The notes beneath the pieces were generated by a model. It saw only the letters and a program-made list of their open reading frames with translations, was not told the DNA's origin and searched no databases. A program made the translations under genes and the position numbers. From the NCBI GenBank assembly GCA_037783545.1, contig JBBELK010000504.1, positions 558,001 through 622,000 on the forward strand: a stretch of 64,000 bases of DNA. Direction: 5' to 3'. The DNA comes from Henricia sp. BOLD:AAB3569 (taxonomy: Eukaryota; Echinodermata; Asteroidea; Spinulosida; Echinasteridae). The stretch's first letter is position 1. Each line of letters opens with the position of its first letter. Positions 46,138-58,404 of the stretch are shown here, piece after piece.

Positions 46138-47189
46138 CTGATTTTTTAGGCCTTATGTACAGGCATGATCTGCCCATGCCCCGCCCCCCGGTCTTAATTG
46201 CCATTTGGCAATTTGCTTGAGCTGGTAGAACCTCCAAGGTCCTCTTGGACTTGGCTGATGTACAGCGCAGCAGTTCCATTTCTCCATTACCAATGCTAGG
46301 GAAGTTATTCCTTATGGTCTGCAGGAACTGCGATGCAGTAGATGCCAAATTAAATTTTCTTTTCTTCTTATGTTGATGTGTTTCTGCAAAGAAAAGTAGA
46401 TGAAATGTCACATTTAACCAGAGGTTATGATTAAAAATGAGATACAGAGGCACTACAGGAAATAAATAAATCAACAATGGATCATTAATTTGAAACTTCG
46501 GACTCATTTTAAATCACCTGAAACGTGTTCAGTAAAATGGCAATAATGGCAAAGTTGGTGAAAAATGTGTCCTCTTTCAATGAAACGACGTGGTATATTT
46601 TTCGAAAGAATTTAGAATTCTGAAATGGGGGAAATAAATAATTTACGACCCTTGAGGTTTAAAACCAGCCTGAAATATCCATGTAGGAATAATTTCATCC
46701 CGTTCCATCCATGCGCCTGGGAGTTTATCAATAACAAACGTAAAAGGGCTTAATCAAATAATTATGATACGATAAAGACAATTTGATATAGAAGCTACCT
46801 TTTTATTACTGTACTTTAAGGGTACAGCCATGCTTAAACATTTTGACTTCTATACATGTAGAAGTGTGGTTTATGAGAAAAATCAAATTTTCTTGAGACC
46901 CTAAGTTGTCCAACCTGGGATCTGAGTATTTGGGCTAAAGCAAAATGCTACATTCACAGATAGTTGCCTTTTATAGCATGATGTGACAGACAAAGATTTG
47001 ATGGAAAGAAGTGGCCCATCGGCCACTTGTGTTTCAAATGCCTTACCATTTTCTCTTCTGCGTTTGTTGGGATTGACAGTGGTAACCCCCACTTCCACAC
47101 ACTCTACTGTGTATGACTGTTCCCGTGTCCCCCTACCGGTATGTCGACGACGGATTGTAGCTGGTGCACTATTTCGAAAAACACTGAAC
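46138..47189 (-). CDS. Second (accessory) MULE reading frame, partial, function unknown
   Basis: Two exons downstream of the transposase are joined in phase 1. 47047-47189 (acceptor TTTCCTACAG, donor GTAAGG) encodes a basic segment with IRRRHTGRGTREQ and NPNKRRRENG. 46138-46383 (acceptor TTTCTTTGCAG, donor GTAATG) encodes KKKRKFNLASTASQFLQTIR, NGEMELLRC and a conserved C-terminal stretch. Both segments and most splice sites persist in copy 2 (57015-57257 and near 57910-58045). No known domain is recognisable. The basic clusters suggest a nuclear or DNA-binding role, which is inference. The start and end exons are not settled; the acidic frame at 45695-45879 does not join in phase. Confidence 0.5.
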
Positions 47190-47853
47190 CTGTAGGAAAT
47201 TACAAAGAAATACAGTATGTGAACGTATGCTACATGTTACTCTACTCATTGTGGAAATGAAACCTTTCTCTGTCGGTGTCTTGTCCTGTTTTGTCTTGTG
47301 TGCAAAGTTTGTCTCCTGCCACTCCTTCATGTGATCTCCCCTCAATTTCACTGTTCAGGTGTAATTCATTTGCCACAACTTGCTAGGACATGCTTTTAAA
47401 TATATGACATGTTTTCACAATATGAATTGATTTGGGTCTACATCATATTGAATTTGACTATAAATGCTTCAAAATATTAAATAGTTACTTGTAGGTAAGC
47501 ATTCCCCTACAAAACCTCATGTGAGTAAGTTAATATTATTAATAGCCATGGTCAACTTCTGCATTCTTTCCCAATTGATTGCTTTCGATGACTTGAACAT
47601 CCGGGAATGTGTGGTGGTTAACAATCACGCGCGCGCCAATAGACGCACGCACGCAATCCATTCCCTCGATCCATGACGCGCACTTGCGCATGTTTTTGTG
47701 GTGCGCCCAGCGTGTACGCACATCGATCTGGGCTCTGTGCTGCACAATAACAGAAACGCACGGTGTCCGCAAAAGCTTCATTTTATATAATAATTTAAAA
47801 TACCTCCCAAAAATACAATCCATGACAAGAACAAAATAATAAAATGCAAAATA

Positions 47854-48311
47854 TTAAAGGGACACACCGGCTTTGTTGGGCTATTTTGGGCTCGAAATGG
47901 ACCCATACAAGATTCTGAATGCCCTTCCGAAATGAACTAAACATATCATGAAAAGGAAACCACGGAGTTTTGCCTTTTTTTAGCAATTTTCAAAAAACAG
48001 AGGTCACGTGACTTTTCGGAACCAGATTATGGTTTCGAAAAGTCACATGGTCTTGCGAGTTAGTTTTGTGTCCAGCCGCATGAACGTTTCTTACTACAGA
48101 ACTGCACCAAATTCAACTCTGATTGACAAAGTAGTTGCAACGGCTGGTAAAGCGTATAACCCGTTTTTTGATCGTTTTTCTTAATTTTGCACTTCTTTAG
48201 TAAATTACAGGTTATTTTGATGATCTTTTTTCACAACGACCATTGAAAAAGTATTGTTACTGCTGCTACATCACTAAATCATGTAAACAGTAGGCCGGTG
48301 TGTACCTTTAA
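47854..48311. mobile_element. MITE, TTAAAGGGACACACCGG TIRs, inside MULE copy 1
   Basis: TTAAAGGGACACACCGGC at 47854 is inverted as GGCCGGTGTGTACCTTTAA ending 48311. It is present at the same place in MULE copy 2 (59674-60128), so it predates the MULE duplication. Confidence 0.8.
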
Positions 48312-48524
48312 GGTGAACATTTAAGAGTAGGTTAACGTAAATAGTCACATGACTCGAAATCGCACTGTTTCGCTTCCCTGCCAGAATTCGAAGTTTGCTT
48401 TTCCGGGGGAAAAGTATGGGAGAAAAAATGTAATCTGTACCATCTTGGGCAGAAATAAGCTCATGAAGTAAAATCCTGGGTCATTGCTAATGATATGATG
48501 GGCTTTTAAAACCATAGGGCTAGC

Positions 48525-51500
48525 CTAAACTATGGCCGGGGCATAGATGCGGCCACATGCCTTCAACAGTTGTGTTGCTGTTTTCCGGCCATCGTTGTAT
48601 TGGTCCCACAGTTGAAAGAGTCGGCCCTGAAGCTGTCTGTATTTCCTTCTTTGGTGGTGCTGCATTTTTGCTTCTCGCACGAGACGCACTTCGAGGGATG
48701 TCATTCTCGACTCTTGGTGTAGGAGATCAACCAAAAGGTAAAAACTCAGCTTACCCTTCTTGGCGTGGCCATTCAAACGGCGGTGCCACCCCTCAACGTC
48801 ATTATTGGTTCTAACTGACTGTCCAAAGACCGACCAAGACTCTGCATTCCACGTGTTGCGGATGTAAGTTGTCAATTCTTGGAGTCGTGGTCCATCAGCC
48901 TGCCCTTCAAGATGGAGGAAGACTGGCCCGATGTGGTCACGTGGAAAGAAGGGCAGGCTTAGGAGCATTCTACAATATCGATGAACTTCCTCGTCTCTTG
49001 AGTATGCAACTTGCAGGCCCAGCTGTTGAATTTTCCGCCACACTGCTTGGCCCCAGTGGAAAGAGCAGCCCTTTACTAGTACTCCAGGGAACACGGCCCG
49101 CAATGCCTTCCACACTGGCTTTTCAAAGTCGACCAGGACTTCCTCAACTTTCGGCTCGCTGGGAAGGCACGACCTAACCGCCCGAAAGACCTGGCGGTAG
49201 TCTTTCGTCTTCCGACCAGACATCAAAACAAATGCCAATGGAACTTGCTTGGTCTGCTCGTCCTGCTTCACGAAAGCATGAATAGAGAATAGTTGTGTAA
49301 ATGGCTGCCGCACAACTTTAAAGGTTCCATCTGCATACAATCTTTTGGCCTTGGATAGCAGATGCAACATGTCTGGAGTGGCCATGATGAGGAGTCTCCT
49401 ATCATCTACCCAGATGTCTCCCTGCACAAAATTGTCGGGTATGTGATTAACGTCCAAGTTGAAGTTAAGATCTTGAGGGTCCTTTGGTCTTGTGGCCTGC
49501 CTTGCACGGTTCGCTGCCCTTGCAAGATTTTCCTTTCTAGGGAGATTGGTTAGAGGTTCTTGTGGCATCCCATCAAGGAGAACATCCTGGACAATCTCTC
49601 CTGCTGGCTGAAAGTAATCGTCCTTAGCCCTAGACTTGATGGCGTGGGTGATTTTGGCTACGTTTGATGCACCTACTTGAATGGGATGAAGATGAGGCTG
49701 TGGGCCACAGTTGAAAGAATTCGGACCTCGCTGGACAATTGTAGCTTTGCAGTTGATGGTCTTATTTCTAATAGTGCACTGCCAATACGTGTTGACTGGT
49801 CCCCGGCCTTTGATATTGTAAGTGTACCCATCTGGATCAATGAGCTTTTCTTTGCCTCGAAGGGATCCGACAATTTCATACTCCCCTCTTTGCTGGTGTG
49901 CGACATCTCCATCCTGAATCCTCTCCTCGTCGAGGGATATCTCCACCACTGGTGTGGGCAACGCGAAGGATGGCAGCGAAACTTCATGGTCCATAGTCTA
50001 AAATGTAAACAAGAGTTGTGGTTATTTTACCCTTTCATTGCCCATTGTTGTTGACATTTAACGCACATGTAATTAGCCGGCTTGAAAGTCTGTACTGTAC
50101 CTTGAATACCTCGCACATAAGGGTCTTTCTATAAATTAGGGGTCCAAAAGTGTGACATTTGGTGTCCCCCGTTACACCTGATGTGTTATTTTTCGTACAA
50201 AAATCATTAAAATGCCTTTAAACCATTTGTGTATGAATTGTACTTTGTGTACTCGCTCTTTGAGATGAAAAGTATTTGAAGAATGTGTCCTGAATTTTAA
50301 AAAACAAGATGTAAAATGTAACGGGGGACACCAACATTGGACCCCTAATTTATAGAAAGACCCATTACTCTATGCATTTTGAAGCTGGACCATCTAAAGT
50401 TACATGTTGAAATAAAATTTCGTCAAAATAACGAGTTAGAACGTCTTGTTTGACTTGAAATTGACTTTGAAAGCTGGAGCTTGCCCAATCTGTGCATGAT
50501 AAATTCAAGAAAAGAGTAACGATTTCGGGTTATAAGACTGGTTTAAAGTTGTTGATTGAACGTCGAAGCTTTCAAAGTTAACGTCCATTTCAAGTTCTAA
50601 CTCGTTATTTTGACGAAATTTCATGGCGAGACGGAGTACATGTTTCAACATGCTCATTTCAACATGTATTTTCGGATGGTCCAGCTCCAAAATGCATCTA
50701 GAGTAATGTGCGAGGTATTCCAGGTACAGTACAGACTTTCGCGTCCGCTAACAATAACATACATGTTCCAGCGTGCACCCCCTTGCCACTTGGCAACCGT
50801 TGCCAACTGCCTGGTAGTCTGGTGCATGACTCTCTTATATGCGAGCGCCATAGCGCAGAGGCAGGACTCTGGGATTTATGCAAATCTATCACGCAACTGG
50901 CTTATCGAATGCAAATGTATGCCACGCCACTAGAGGGCATTTGCAATCAAAATGTGCACACAGTATGTACATGTAAACGTAGGAAAAGAAACTGAAGTTT
51001 TAACACAGCGGACAAATGACTTACCAAATCCAGGGTGGCCTCCTGTTCAATGCCCTGAACATCACCATCACTTCGGGATGCTGAATTTGGTGTACTTGCA
51101 GATGGTGGTGGTCCCACGTCCATTGATTCATGTAGCTCATCTTCGTCAGAAGTTGAATTGGCTGGTCCCTCTGCCATCTAAAATTCAACAAAATTCGCTG
51201 TTGTTTTAAGTGTTAATCTTTGGCCAAAGAACAGCTAGTGACCAAATATCATAGACAGCTTGTGCAACTCCAGCATTTGTTTTGTTGACTGTGATTTCGA
51301 AAAAGAATCATGATTCCACTTGGAATCGATTTTGCTTCATAGCGATTTTGCTTCACAACATATCGACTATAGACTCTACATGGATTCACATATTTTATTT
51401 GTACAATCAAAAATGAATTGTGGAAGGATTCGTGCTACGTATTGCACAAATGATTCACGCTATGATCTGAAAAAACAGTCCTTCCACAGGTTTCTCAAGG

Positions 51501-52285
51501 CAATGTACAGCATAAATCCTGGACTGTAAGAAATAGATGAAATGTTGGATGTAACATTTCTGGTAATGACAATTTAGGTGTTTAATTTTGATGTTCGTTG
51601 TGTCGTTTAGCACAATTACAGTCATCTTTCTTTTGTAATCATTTTTGTAAACAGTCAATTTCACTCTTAGCTGACAAAAGGTGTCTGGTGTCAAAAACCT
51701 GGTTTATTATCTCAAGGACTACATGTACCTTTATCGCCACACAATTTTATGTTTTACTTACTTTGTATTTCTGGGCCAGATTGTTGTATTTCTTTCGGGC
51801 CTGCTCTGCGGTGACACAATTGTCCAATTCCATTTCCTTCAGAAAAAAGCTGCAAAGAAAAAAAATCACATTTCCTCAAAAACAATGATCTTAACAGAAC
51901 TTTGCAATCCAGGGATCAGACAATGGATGGTGGGTGAGTCTTATCATACAGTTTGGGAACAATATTGCACAAGGACAACCTTTACGTACATAAGAAAAGA
52001 CAGATATTTGCTGTTGACTGACAGAAAGTGATATTACATAGAATTGATTTACCAAAGTATTATTTCAATAGCATCCCTTAACCTTTTAGAGGGTTGTCCA
52101 ACCCCTCGATCCCCACGCCAATCAAAAGGGTTTGATCTGTTCATTTTAATGTATTTTGATATTAAATAAATTCATAAGTGCTTAACTTACGTGAAAGCAT
52201 CTTTCATGGTTCCCCGCTTTCCTGTTTTAAACTTTCCATTATGTTTTTCTCTTAAAGGAAGAAAAATGTGTTTCCTCTTCAGACC
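48525..52285 (-). CDS. MULE transposase with Myb/SANT-like and FLYWCH domains (apparently intact; 5' exon not found)
   Basis: Four exons join in frame: 52191-52285, 51762-51849, 51025-51177 and 48525-49997, each with GT-AG borders. The first two encode a Myb/SANT-like segment (GTMKDAFT, TAEQARKKYNNLAQKYK). The third is an acidic Ser/Pro linker. The last exon, numbered from its internal ATG (489 codons), holds a FLYWCH finger (W71, C73, C82, H101, H103) and a MULE DDE domain: Asp222 in YADGTF, Asp289 in LVDFEKP, C310..H313 in CSFHWGQ, and Glu401 in NNDVEGWHRR. No stop or frameshift interrupts it. The protein should bind element ends and catalyse cut-and-paste transposition. Translation could also start at the last-exon ATG. 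The start exon above 52285 remains unknown. Confidence 0.9.
50121..50363. mobile_element. MITE, GGGTCTTTCTATAAATT family, inside MULE copy 1
   Basis: The ends GGGTCTTTCTATAAATTAGG and CCTAATTTATAGAAAGACCC are inverted repeats. MULE copy 2 lacks it (GCACATTACTC near 61955), giving an empty site. It sits upstream of the large transposase exon, within the intron between 49998 and 51024. Confidence 0.85.
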
Positions 52286-52588
52286 CTGAACAAAGAAAAA
52301 CAAAGAATAAAGTAATAATGAATACAAATCATTGGCAATTAAATTATAAGTTTAAATTCCACTCGCAGAAACTAGCCAACAGGTAGCTAGGCTGATTGTG
52401 CTTTTTGCAGTATCTTTACCAATACCAAATGTAGACTGCGTACAACTTTAAAAGGAGTATTAAAAACATGTAAAATGTGAAGGGTTGATATTTCTACTGT
52501 ATAATCAGACAATAGTTGAGATAAAAAAATAGCAAAATGTCTCACAGACATTGTCATTGTCATTGATGAAAACGCAGGCATTAATGTT

Positions 52589-52639
52589 GTTGCGAAAACC
52601 GTAACCCACAAGGCATCGTGGGGTTACGGTCTTCGCAAC
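52589..52639. repeat. Hairpin next to the MULE TIR
   Basis: GTTGCGAAAACCGTAACCC (52589-52607) pairs with GGGTTACGGTCTTCGCAAC (52621-52639) with one mismatch and a 13-base loop, 20 bp inside the TIR. Confidence 0.8.
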
Positions 52640-52815
52640 TAAACTAGGCCTCTTATTACTAAAGACTCCCCAAAAAGTAACTCAGCATGTCAAAATACCC
52701 CCATAAGTACCAAACCATTGGTCGTGTGCACGAAAACACAAATGATATCAAAAGTTTGTTCTTTTCTGTAAATTTTGATACCCTTCTGTCCAGTTTACGA
52801 AAATCTGTCACATTT

Positions 52816-53079
52816 CTGAAGGCATTATTACAAGGTTACGAACAATCCTGCATTAAGGAAAGTGAAACACTTCACACATCAATTCTTTCACATCCTGTTT
52901 TATTCATGACAAAGCAGCTTTCTTTCAACTTCTCTCTTTGTTTTAACTTCTCTTTCTCTGTTTTAACTTCTCTTTCTTTGATTTAATGTTCTTTATAACT
53001 TGTTCGAAACTTATCAGTCTTGTGGCGCGCGCGCGATGTGCGGTTGGTTTAGTCTCTAGCTCACAAATATATTTATTAA
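52816..53079. other. No gene; short pyrimidine-rich repeats
   Basis: AACTTCTCTTTCT-type units repeat around 52925-52985. Nothing else is recognised. Confidence 0.5.
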
Positions 53080-54480
53080 CCTCACACAGGGATGAGCGGT
53101 TATCCCTGCACAAGACGGGATAATCTATACTGAACAGTGGACCTAACCTAGGGGCTGTTCGTTTGGTGGAAATATACCACCACTTTGCGAAAGAGAGACG
53201 AATTATTCAGTTACTAAGCAACCATCAACCTCACGGAACCTACGGGGTCTAATAAGGCTCACAGGCAATGCAATAATCCTCACGGGGTCTAATAATCCTC
53301 GCAGGGCAATGCAATAATCCTCACGGGGTCTAATAAGGCTCACAGGGCAATGCAGTAATCCTCACAGGGTCAAATAATCCTCGCACAGTCAATAATTGCA
53401 GAGACAACAATCAATATGGTTTAATCCAGAATCACTGTTATAATCAATAAATGTACACAGGCTTGATTTAATAATAATGCAGAGTGATGCAGCGTGATAA
53501 ACCTCACGCATAAATCAAGTTGGTAAACCTCACAAGTGATAGGTGACTTCAATAAACCTCACACGTGAATCAACGTAAATGCAGTACAGGTAATCCTCAC
53601 GGGTGATAGGTGGCTCTAATAAGCCTCACTGGGGTACCGTAAACCTCAGTCCAGCTCAGCTCAAATACTGCCAAGCTTGGGTAAACCTCACGTGGTCAAC
53701 TGCACCACGTGTTTACGATAAGTAAACCTCGCTGACTATTAGCAGCGACAATAAGCCTCACACTGTTAAGGAAATTCCCCTGGCACTGATTTGTGTGGGG
53801 CCGATCAGCAGGGCGAGTACACTGCACCCGGTAAACCTCAACGGGAAAGGCTAGCTCCGAGGTTAGGGCTGCAATCGACCGTTCCCACGCTCATAGCGTA
53901 GGGAAACCGGCATGCAATCCCTCCAACCACTCTTTGCTACGCCGATATCCCGACCTTAGGTTCACCCAGTTTCCGCCAGCTATAACCGGGTCCCACCCTC
54001 ACCAATGCCAAGCTAGAATAACCTTACTCCGTGGTAAACCTCACAGTCGCCACGTATAGTCAACCTAGTTGCATGTACTTAATGTGCCAATATGCCTCAC
54101 GGGGCCTAGTAATCCTCACGGGGTAATGCAATCATCCTCACGGGGTAATGCAATCATCCTCACGGGGTAATGCAATCATCCTCACGGGGTAATGCAATAA
54201 TCTTCACGGGGTAATACAGTAATCTTCACACTACTAGAGAAATGAGCAGCCAACGATACAGTTCGGACAGTTAGCCCCGGGACAATAATTGACCCTCACG
54301 GGACCACAAAGAGAAAGGGCAAATCTACGAGAACGCTATAGGCAATGCGACACAGGTTCGCCTCGGCCGTCCTGACAGGCTGGCCCAAAGATAACCTCAA
54401 TATCGCCCGTAGCCTACACCCAACTTACGGATTACCTCCTTTCTCAATCTGAGTCCCCAAAACTAACAATCCCAAACACA
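53080..54480. repeat. Degenerate CCTCACGGGG repeat tract
   Basis: The motif CCTCACRGGG, often as AATAATCCTCACGGGGT or GTAAACCTCAC, recurs dozens of times at irregular spacing. 54114-54230 is a regular array of about five 21-22 bp units (AATCATCCTCACGGGGTAATGC). No reading frame explains it. Confidence 0.8.
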
Positions 54481-54853
54481 ACAATTGGCTACTCACTTGC
54501 TCCAGAACAACAAGTACAAAGTCACGAATGTTTCTAAGCTACACCCTTACTCGAAGTCTCCCAGTGTCGGTCTGCCCACACACGGCACAGCGTCTTCGCA
54601 AAGCACGGGATATACACTGCAAATGATCAAACTGTACGGCGCCACGTCACCAACTCTAAGTTCTAACTGCATAGGTCCTTACAGAACGACGCCATACTGC
54701 ATAAGTGCCAAAATCACATGGCCAGCGCCCAGACATAGAGCAATGCGCTCTCCTGATTGGCCGCCGCGCGCCATGCATTATTCATGACCTAGACGCGCTA
54801 CAAGTCTGCTGTGAACCTGTTTCGCTACAGTCTGCTATTACTCTCCTCTATGC
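54481..54853. other. No gene recognised
   Basis: A 100-codon plus frame (54485-54787) has no family signature. It lies between the repeat tract and the Tc1 relic. Confidence 0.4.
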
Positions 54854-56061
54854 TCAATACTTTGTGTGTCCACCTGCTGCATCAATTACAGCCAAGCACC
54901 TCCTTCTTATGCTGTTTATTAGGCGTCTGATGCGATGACGGTCAATGGCAGCCCACTCTCTCAGCAAAATGCGCCGGAGGCCATCTAAGGTAGTGGTGGG
55001 CCGGATGCGCCTGTCTAATTGAAATTTGAGATGTGCCCAAAGATGCTCTATGGGATTCAGATCCGGGCTTCTTGAAGGCCAAGGGAGAAGGCAGTGAAGG
55101 CCAAGGGAGAAGGCAGTTAACTCCTTCCTCATCAAGAAATCTCGACGTTACTCTGAGTGGCATTATCGTCCATTAGGATGAAGTTCTCACCAATCGCACC
55201 AGCATATGGGATCACTTGGGGCCTCAGTACGTCGTTGACATAGCGATTAGCATCCATGTTTCCGCGCATCACCACTGAGTCGGTCTTCCCGTTTCTGCTT
55301 ATCCCTGCCCATACTAGCAGACCTCCACCACCAAACGCCTCCACCTGTTAAACTCCGTCATCCCTAATGTCTTCGTTTCTCCTTCTCCAAACACGTCGAC
55401 GTCCGTTATATAACCCAACGAAGTGTAACATGTGACTCATCTGTAAACAGTACAGATTCCCATCGACGTCTGCTCCACCGGCGATGATGTCTGGCAAAGG
55501 CTAACCTGGCCTGTCGGTGGATTGGTAGCAGCTTTGGCTTCTTTCTCAGACGTCGAGCATGTAGTCCTTCAAAGCGGAGCCTATTCCTCACAGTCTGGAG
55601 GCAAATCTGTCCTGGCCGTTGTCCACGTCTTCGGTGAAGACGCGTCCTGATAGCTCGAGCTGCAAAAAGAAAAAAGGGGGAAAGGAAACATTTACTTTCA
55701 CGGTTGTCAATATTGTCAAATTGATAAATTAAAAACAAGAACAACGACAATTACCTGTAGAACTTCTGTTTCTCTCAGCATGGTTTATTATGGACGCATC
55801 TTGATTGGCGCTTGTTACTCTCGGCCTGCCACTTCTGGGAAGATCCTTAAGGTTTCCTCCTGCCTGTCGTCTGGTTCGACACCTCTGAACTGTATTCCGA
55901 TGCACGTTCATTTGCCTTGAAATCTCAGTTGTACTCATTCCGGCATCAATCATACCCATCATGCGCCAACGCTCATTCTCAGAGAGCTTTCCCATCTTGT
56001 TCAAGAATGATGTTTCCTTCGTCTGAGACACCCTGCCCATTGAAATCTTGTAAATGTACAA
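54854..56061 (-). pseudogene. Tc1/mariner-like transposase relic with a 95-bp intron
   Basis: The N terminus (56061-55755) has the paired-type HTH (GMSTTEISRQMNVHRNTVQR, then SGRPRVTS). A spliceosomal-looking intron (55660-55754, CAG|GTAATT ... TTTTGCAG|CT) rejoins in frame to RAIRTRLHRRRGQRPG and VLFTDESHV (first Asp). Later segments carry LVWAGISRNGK, LMDDNATQ (second Asp) and WPSRSPDLNPIEHLW (Glu). These lie in different frames: a frameshift and stop follow DESHV, another frameshift follows LMDDNA, and a 22-bp duplication (CTTCTCCCTTGGCC) precedes WPS. It is inactive. The catalytic triad positions are still readable. Confidence 0.85.
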
Positions 56062-57014
56062 GTGGAAAGCTACTCCTCTTTGATTGAATCAGAACAATTG
56101 GGTTGTACAACCATATTCCCCCATGCATGGTAAGATCCGCTTTAAAAATCCCGCGAAGAATGCAGTCTTTCAGTGAATGGCAATCAATATGGCATACATT
56201 TTACTGCAACTTTTAAAAAGAGTGAAATTTTCGTAAACTGGACACTGTGTTGGCAATACTGATCGCAATGGGGCAAGAAGGGTATCAAAATTTACAGAAA
56301 AGAACAAACTTTTGATATCATTTATGTTTTCATGCACACGACTAACGGTTTGTAACGTACATGTATGGGGGTATTTTGACATGCTGCGTTACTTTTTGGG
56401 GAGTCTTTATGTTCTCTTCACTGGTATCTCCATCCACTGCTCTTTCTTCCGTCTCTGTTGCTATTTCTGCTGCCAATACTCCTCCATCTCTCACAACTGC
56501 TGTGTTATCTGCTCCTCTGTCTACCACTTCTGCCACATCTTCTGTTCCTCCTTCATCTCCTATCTCTATTGTCACAATTTCTTCTGCTCCATCATCTATC
56601 ACCTCTACTGCTGCGTCTTCTGTTCCTATCTCCACCACTTCTGCTGCATCTTCTGTTCCTCCGTCTCCAATCTCTCTTGCATTCTCTAATTCTGTGTCTC
56701 CAACCACTGCTGCATCTACTACCTCCACTTCGTCAGCATTTGTGACATCATCAGCCTGAGGAATGAGAAGTAGAATGAGTTTTTTTTTCCTTTAAGAAAT
56801 GTGTCCCGATAGAGTGTAGAGATACTTGAATTCTCCATTGCAAACCAACATTTCTAGACCAACATTTCTATAAGTTGCAAGGATTTCAACAATCATCCAC
56901 AAATCCAGAGTTTCTGTTACATATATTAATACACATTTCAAAAGTAGTTGGATTGCTACTTCAACTTGCTATTTCAAGCAAAAAGCAATGTGATAGGATT
57001 TACTAAAACATTAC

Positions 57015-58045
57015 CTGATTTTTTAGGCCTTATGTACAGGCATGATCTGCCCATGCCCCCCCAGGTCTTAATTGCCATTTGGCAATTGGCTTGAGCTGGT
57101 AGAACCTCCAAGGTCCTCTTGGACTTGGCTGATATACAGCGCAGCAGTTCCATTTCTCCATTACCAATGCTAGGGAAGTTATTCCTTATGGTCTGCAGGA
57201 ACTGCGATGCAGTAGATGCCAAATTAAATTTTATTTTCTTCTTATGTTGATGTGTTTCTGCAAAGAAAAGTAGATGAAATATCACATTTAACCAGAGGTT
57301 ATGATTAAAAATAAGATACAGAGGCACTACAGGAAATAAATAAATCAACAATGGATCATTAATTTGAAACTTCAGACTCATTTTAAATCACCTGAAACGT
57401 GTTCAGTAAAATGGCAAGTTGGTGAAAAATGTGTCCTCGTTCCATGAAACGACGTGGTTTATTTTTCGAAAGAATTTAGTTTCAATTCTGAAACGGGGGA
57501 AATAAATAATTTAGGACCCTTGAGGTTTAAAACCAGCCTGAAATATCCACGTAGGAATAATTTCATCCCGTTCCATCCATGCGCCTGGGAGTTTATCAAT
57601 AACAAACATAAAAGGGCTTAATCAAATCATTATATGATACGATAAAGACAATTTGATATAGAAGCTACCTTTTATTACTGTACTTTAAGGGTACAGCCAT
57701 GCTTAAACATTTTGACTTATATACATGTAGAAGTGTGGTTTATGAGAAAAATCTAATTTTCTTGAGACCCTAAGTTGTCCAACCTGGGATCTGAGTATTT
57801 GGGCTAAAGCAAAATGCTACATTCACAGATAGTTGCCTTTTATAGCATGATGTGACAGACAAAGATTTGATGGAAAGAAGTGGCCCATCGGCCACTTGTG
57901 TTTCAAATGCCTTACCATTTTCTCTTCTGCGTTTGTTGGGATTGATAGTGGTAACTTCCACTATCACACACTCTACTGTGTATGACTGTTCCCGTGTCCC
58001 CCTATGTCGATGACGGACTGTAGCTGGTGCACTATTTCGAAAAGC
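57015..58045 (-). pseudogene. Accessory MULE frame, copy 2
   Basis: 57015-57257 matches the copy 1 exon at 46138-46383, with small in-frame changes and a 3-bp net loss. The second exon (about 57914-58045) is retained, but the sequence before its acceptor has lost about 18 bp, weakening the splice site. The low-coordinate region 56400-56757 reads in minus as an acidic repeat frame of 128 codons running into the TIR. Confidence 0.5.
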
Positions 58046-58404
58046 ACTGAACCTGTAGTATGTGAACGTATGCTACATGTTACTATACTCATTGTGGAAA
58101 TGAAACCTTTCTCTGTCGGTGTCTTGTGTGCAAAGTTTGTCTCCTGCCACTCCTTCATGTGATCTCCCCTCAATTTCACTGTTCAGGTGTAATTCATTTG
58201 CCACAACTTGCTAGGACATGCTTTTAAATATATGACATGTTTTCACAATATGAATTGATTTGGGTCTACATCATATTGAATTTGACTATAAATGCTTCAA
58301 AATATTTAATAGTTACTTGTAGGTAAGCATTCCCCTACAAAACCTCATGTGAGTAAATTAATATTATTAATAGCCATGGTCAACTTCTGCATTCTTTCCC
58401 AAAT

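Larger units (their letters stand above)
45695..52815 (-). mobile_element. Mutator-like element (FLYWCH MULE), copy 1
   Basis: It shares long homology with 56580-64000. The high-coordinate end keeps a TIR of about 155 bp (52659-52815: GACTCCCCAAAAAGTAAC, CAGCATGTCAAAATACCCCC, TTTTGATACCCTTCT). This is inverted relative to the low-coordinate end of copy 2 (56234-56413). Copy 1's own low end is truncated near 45695. It carries a transposase gene and an accessory gene, both minus strand. Confidence 0.85.
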
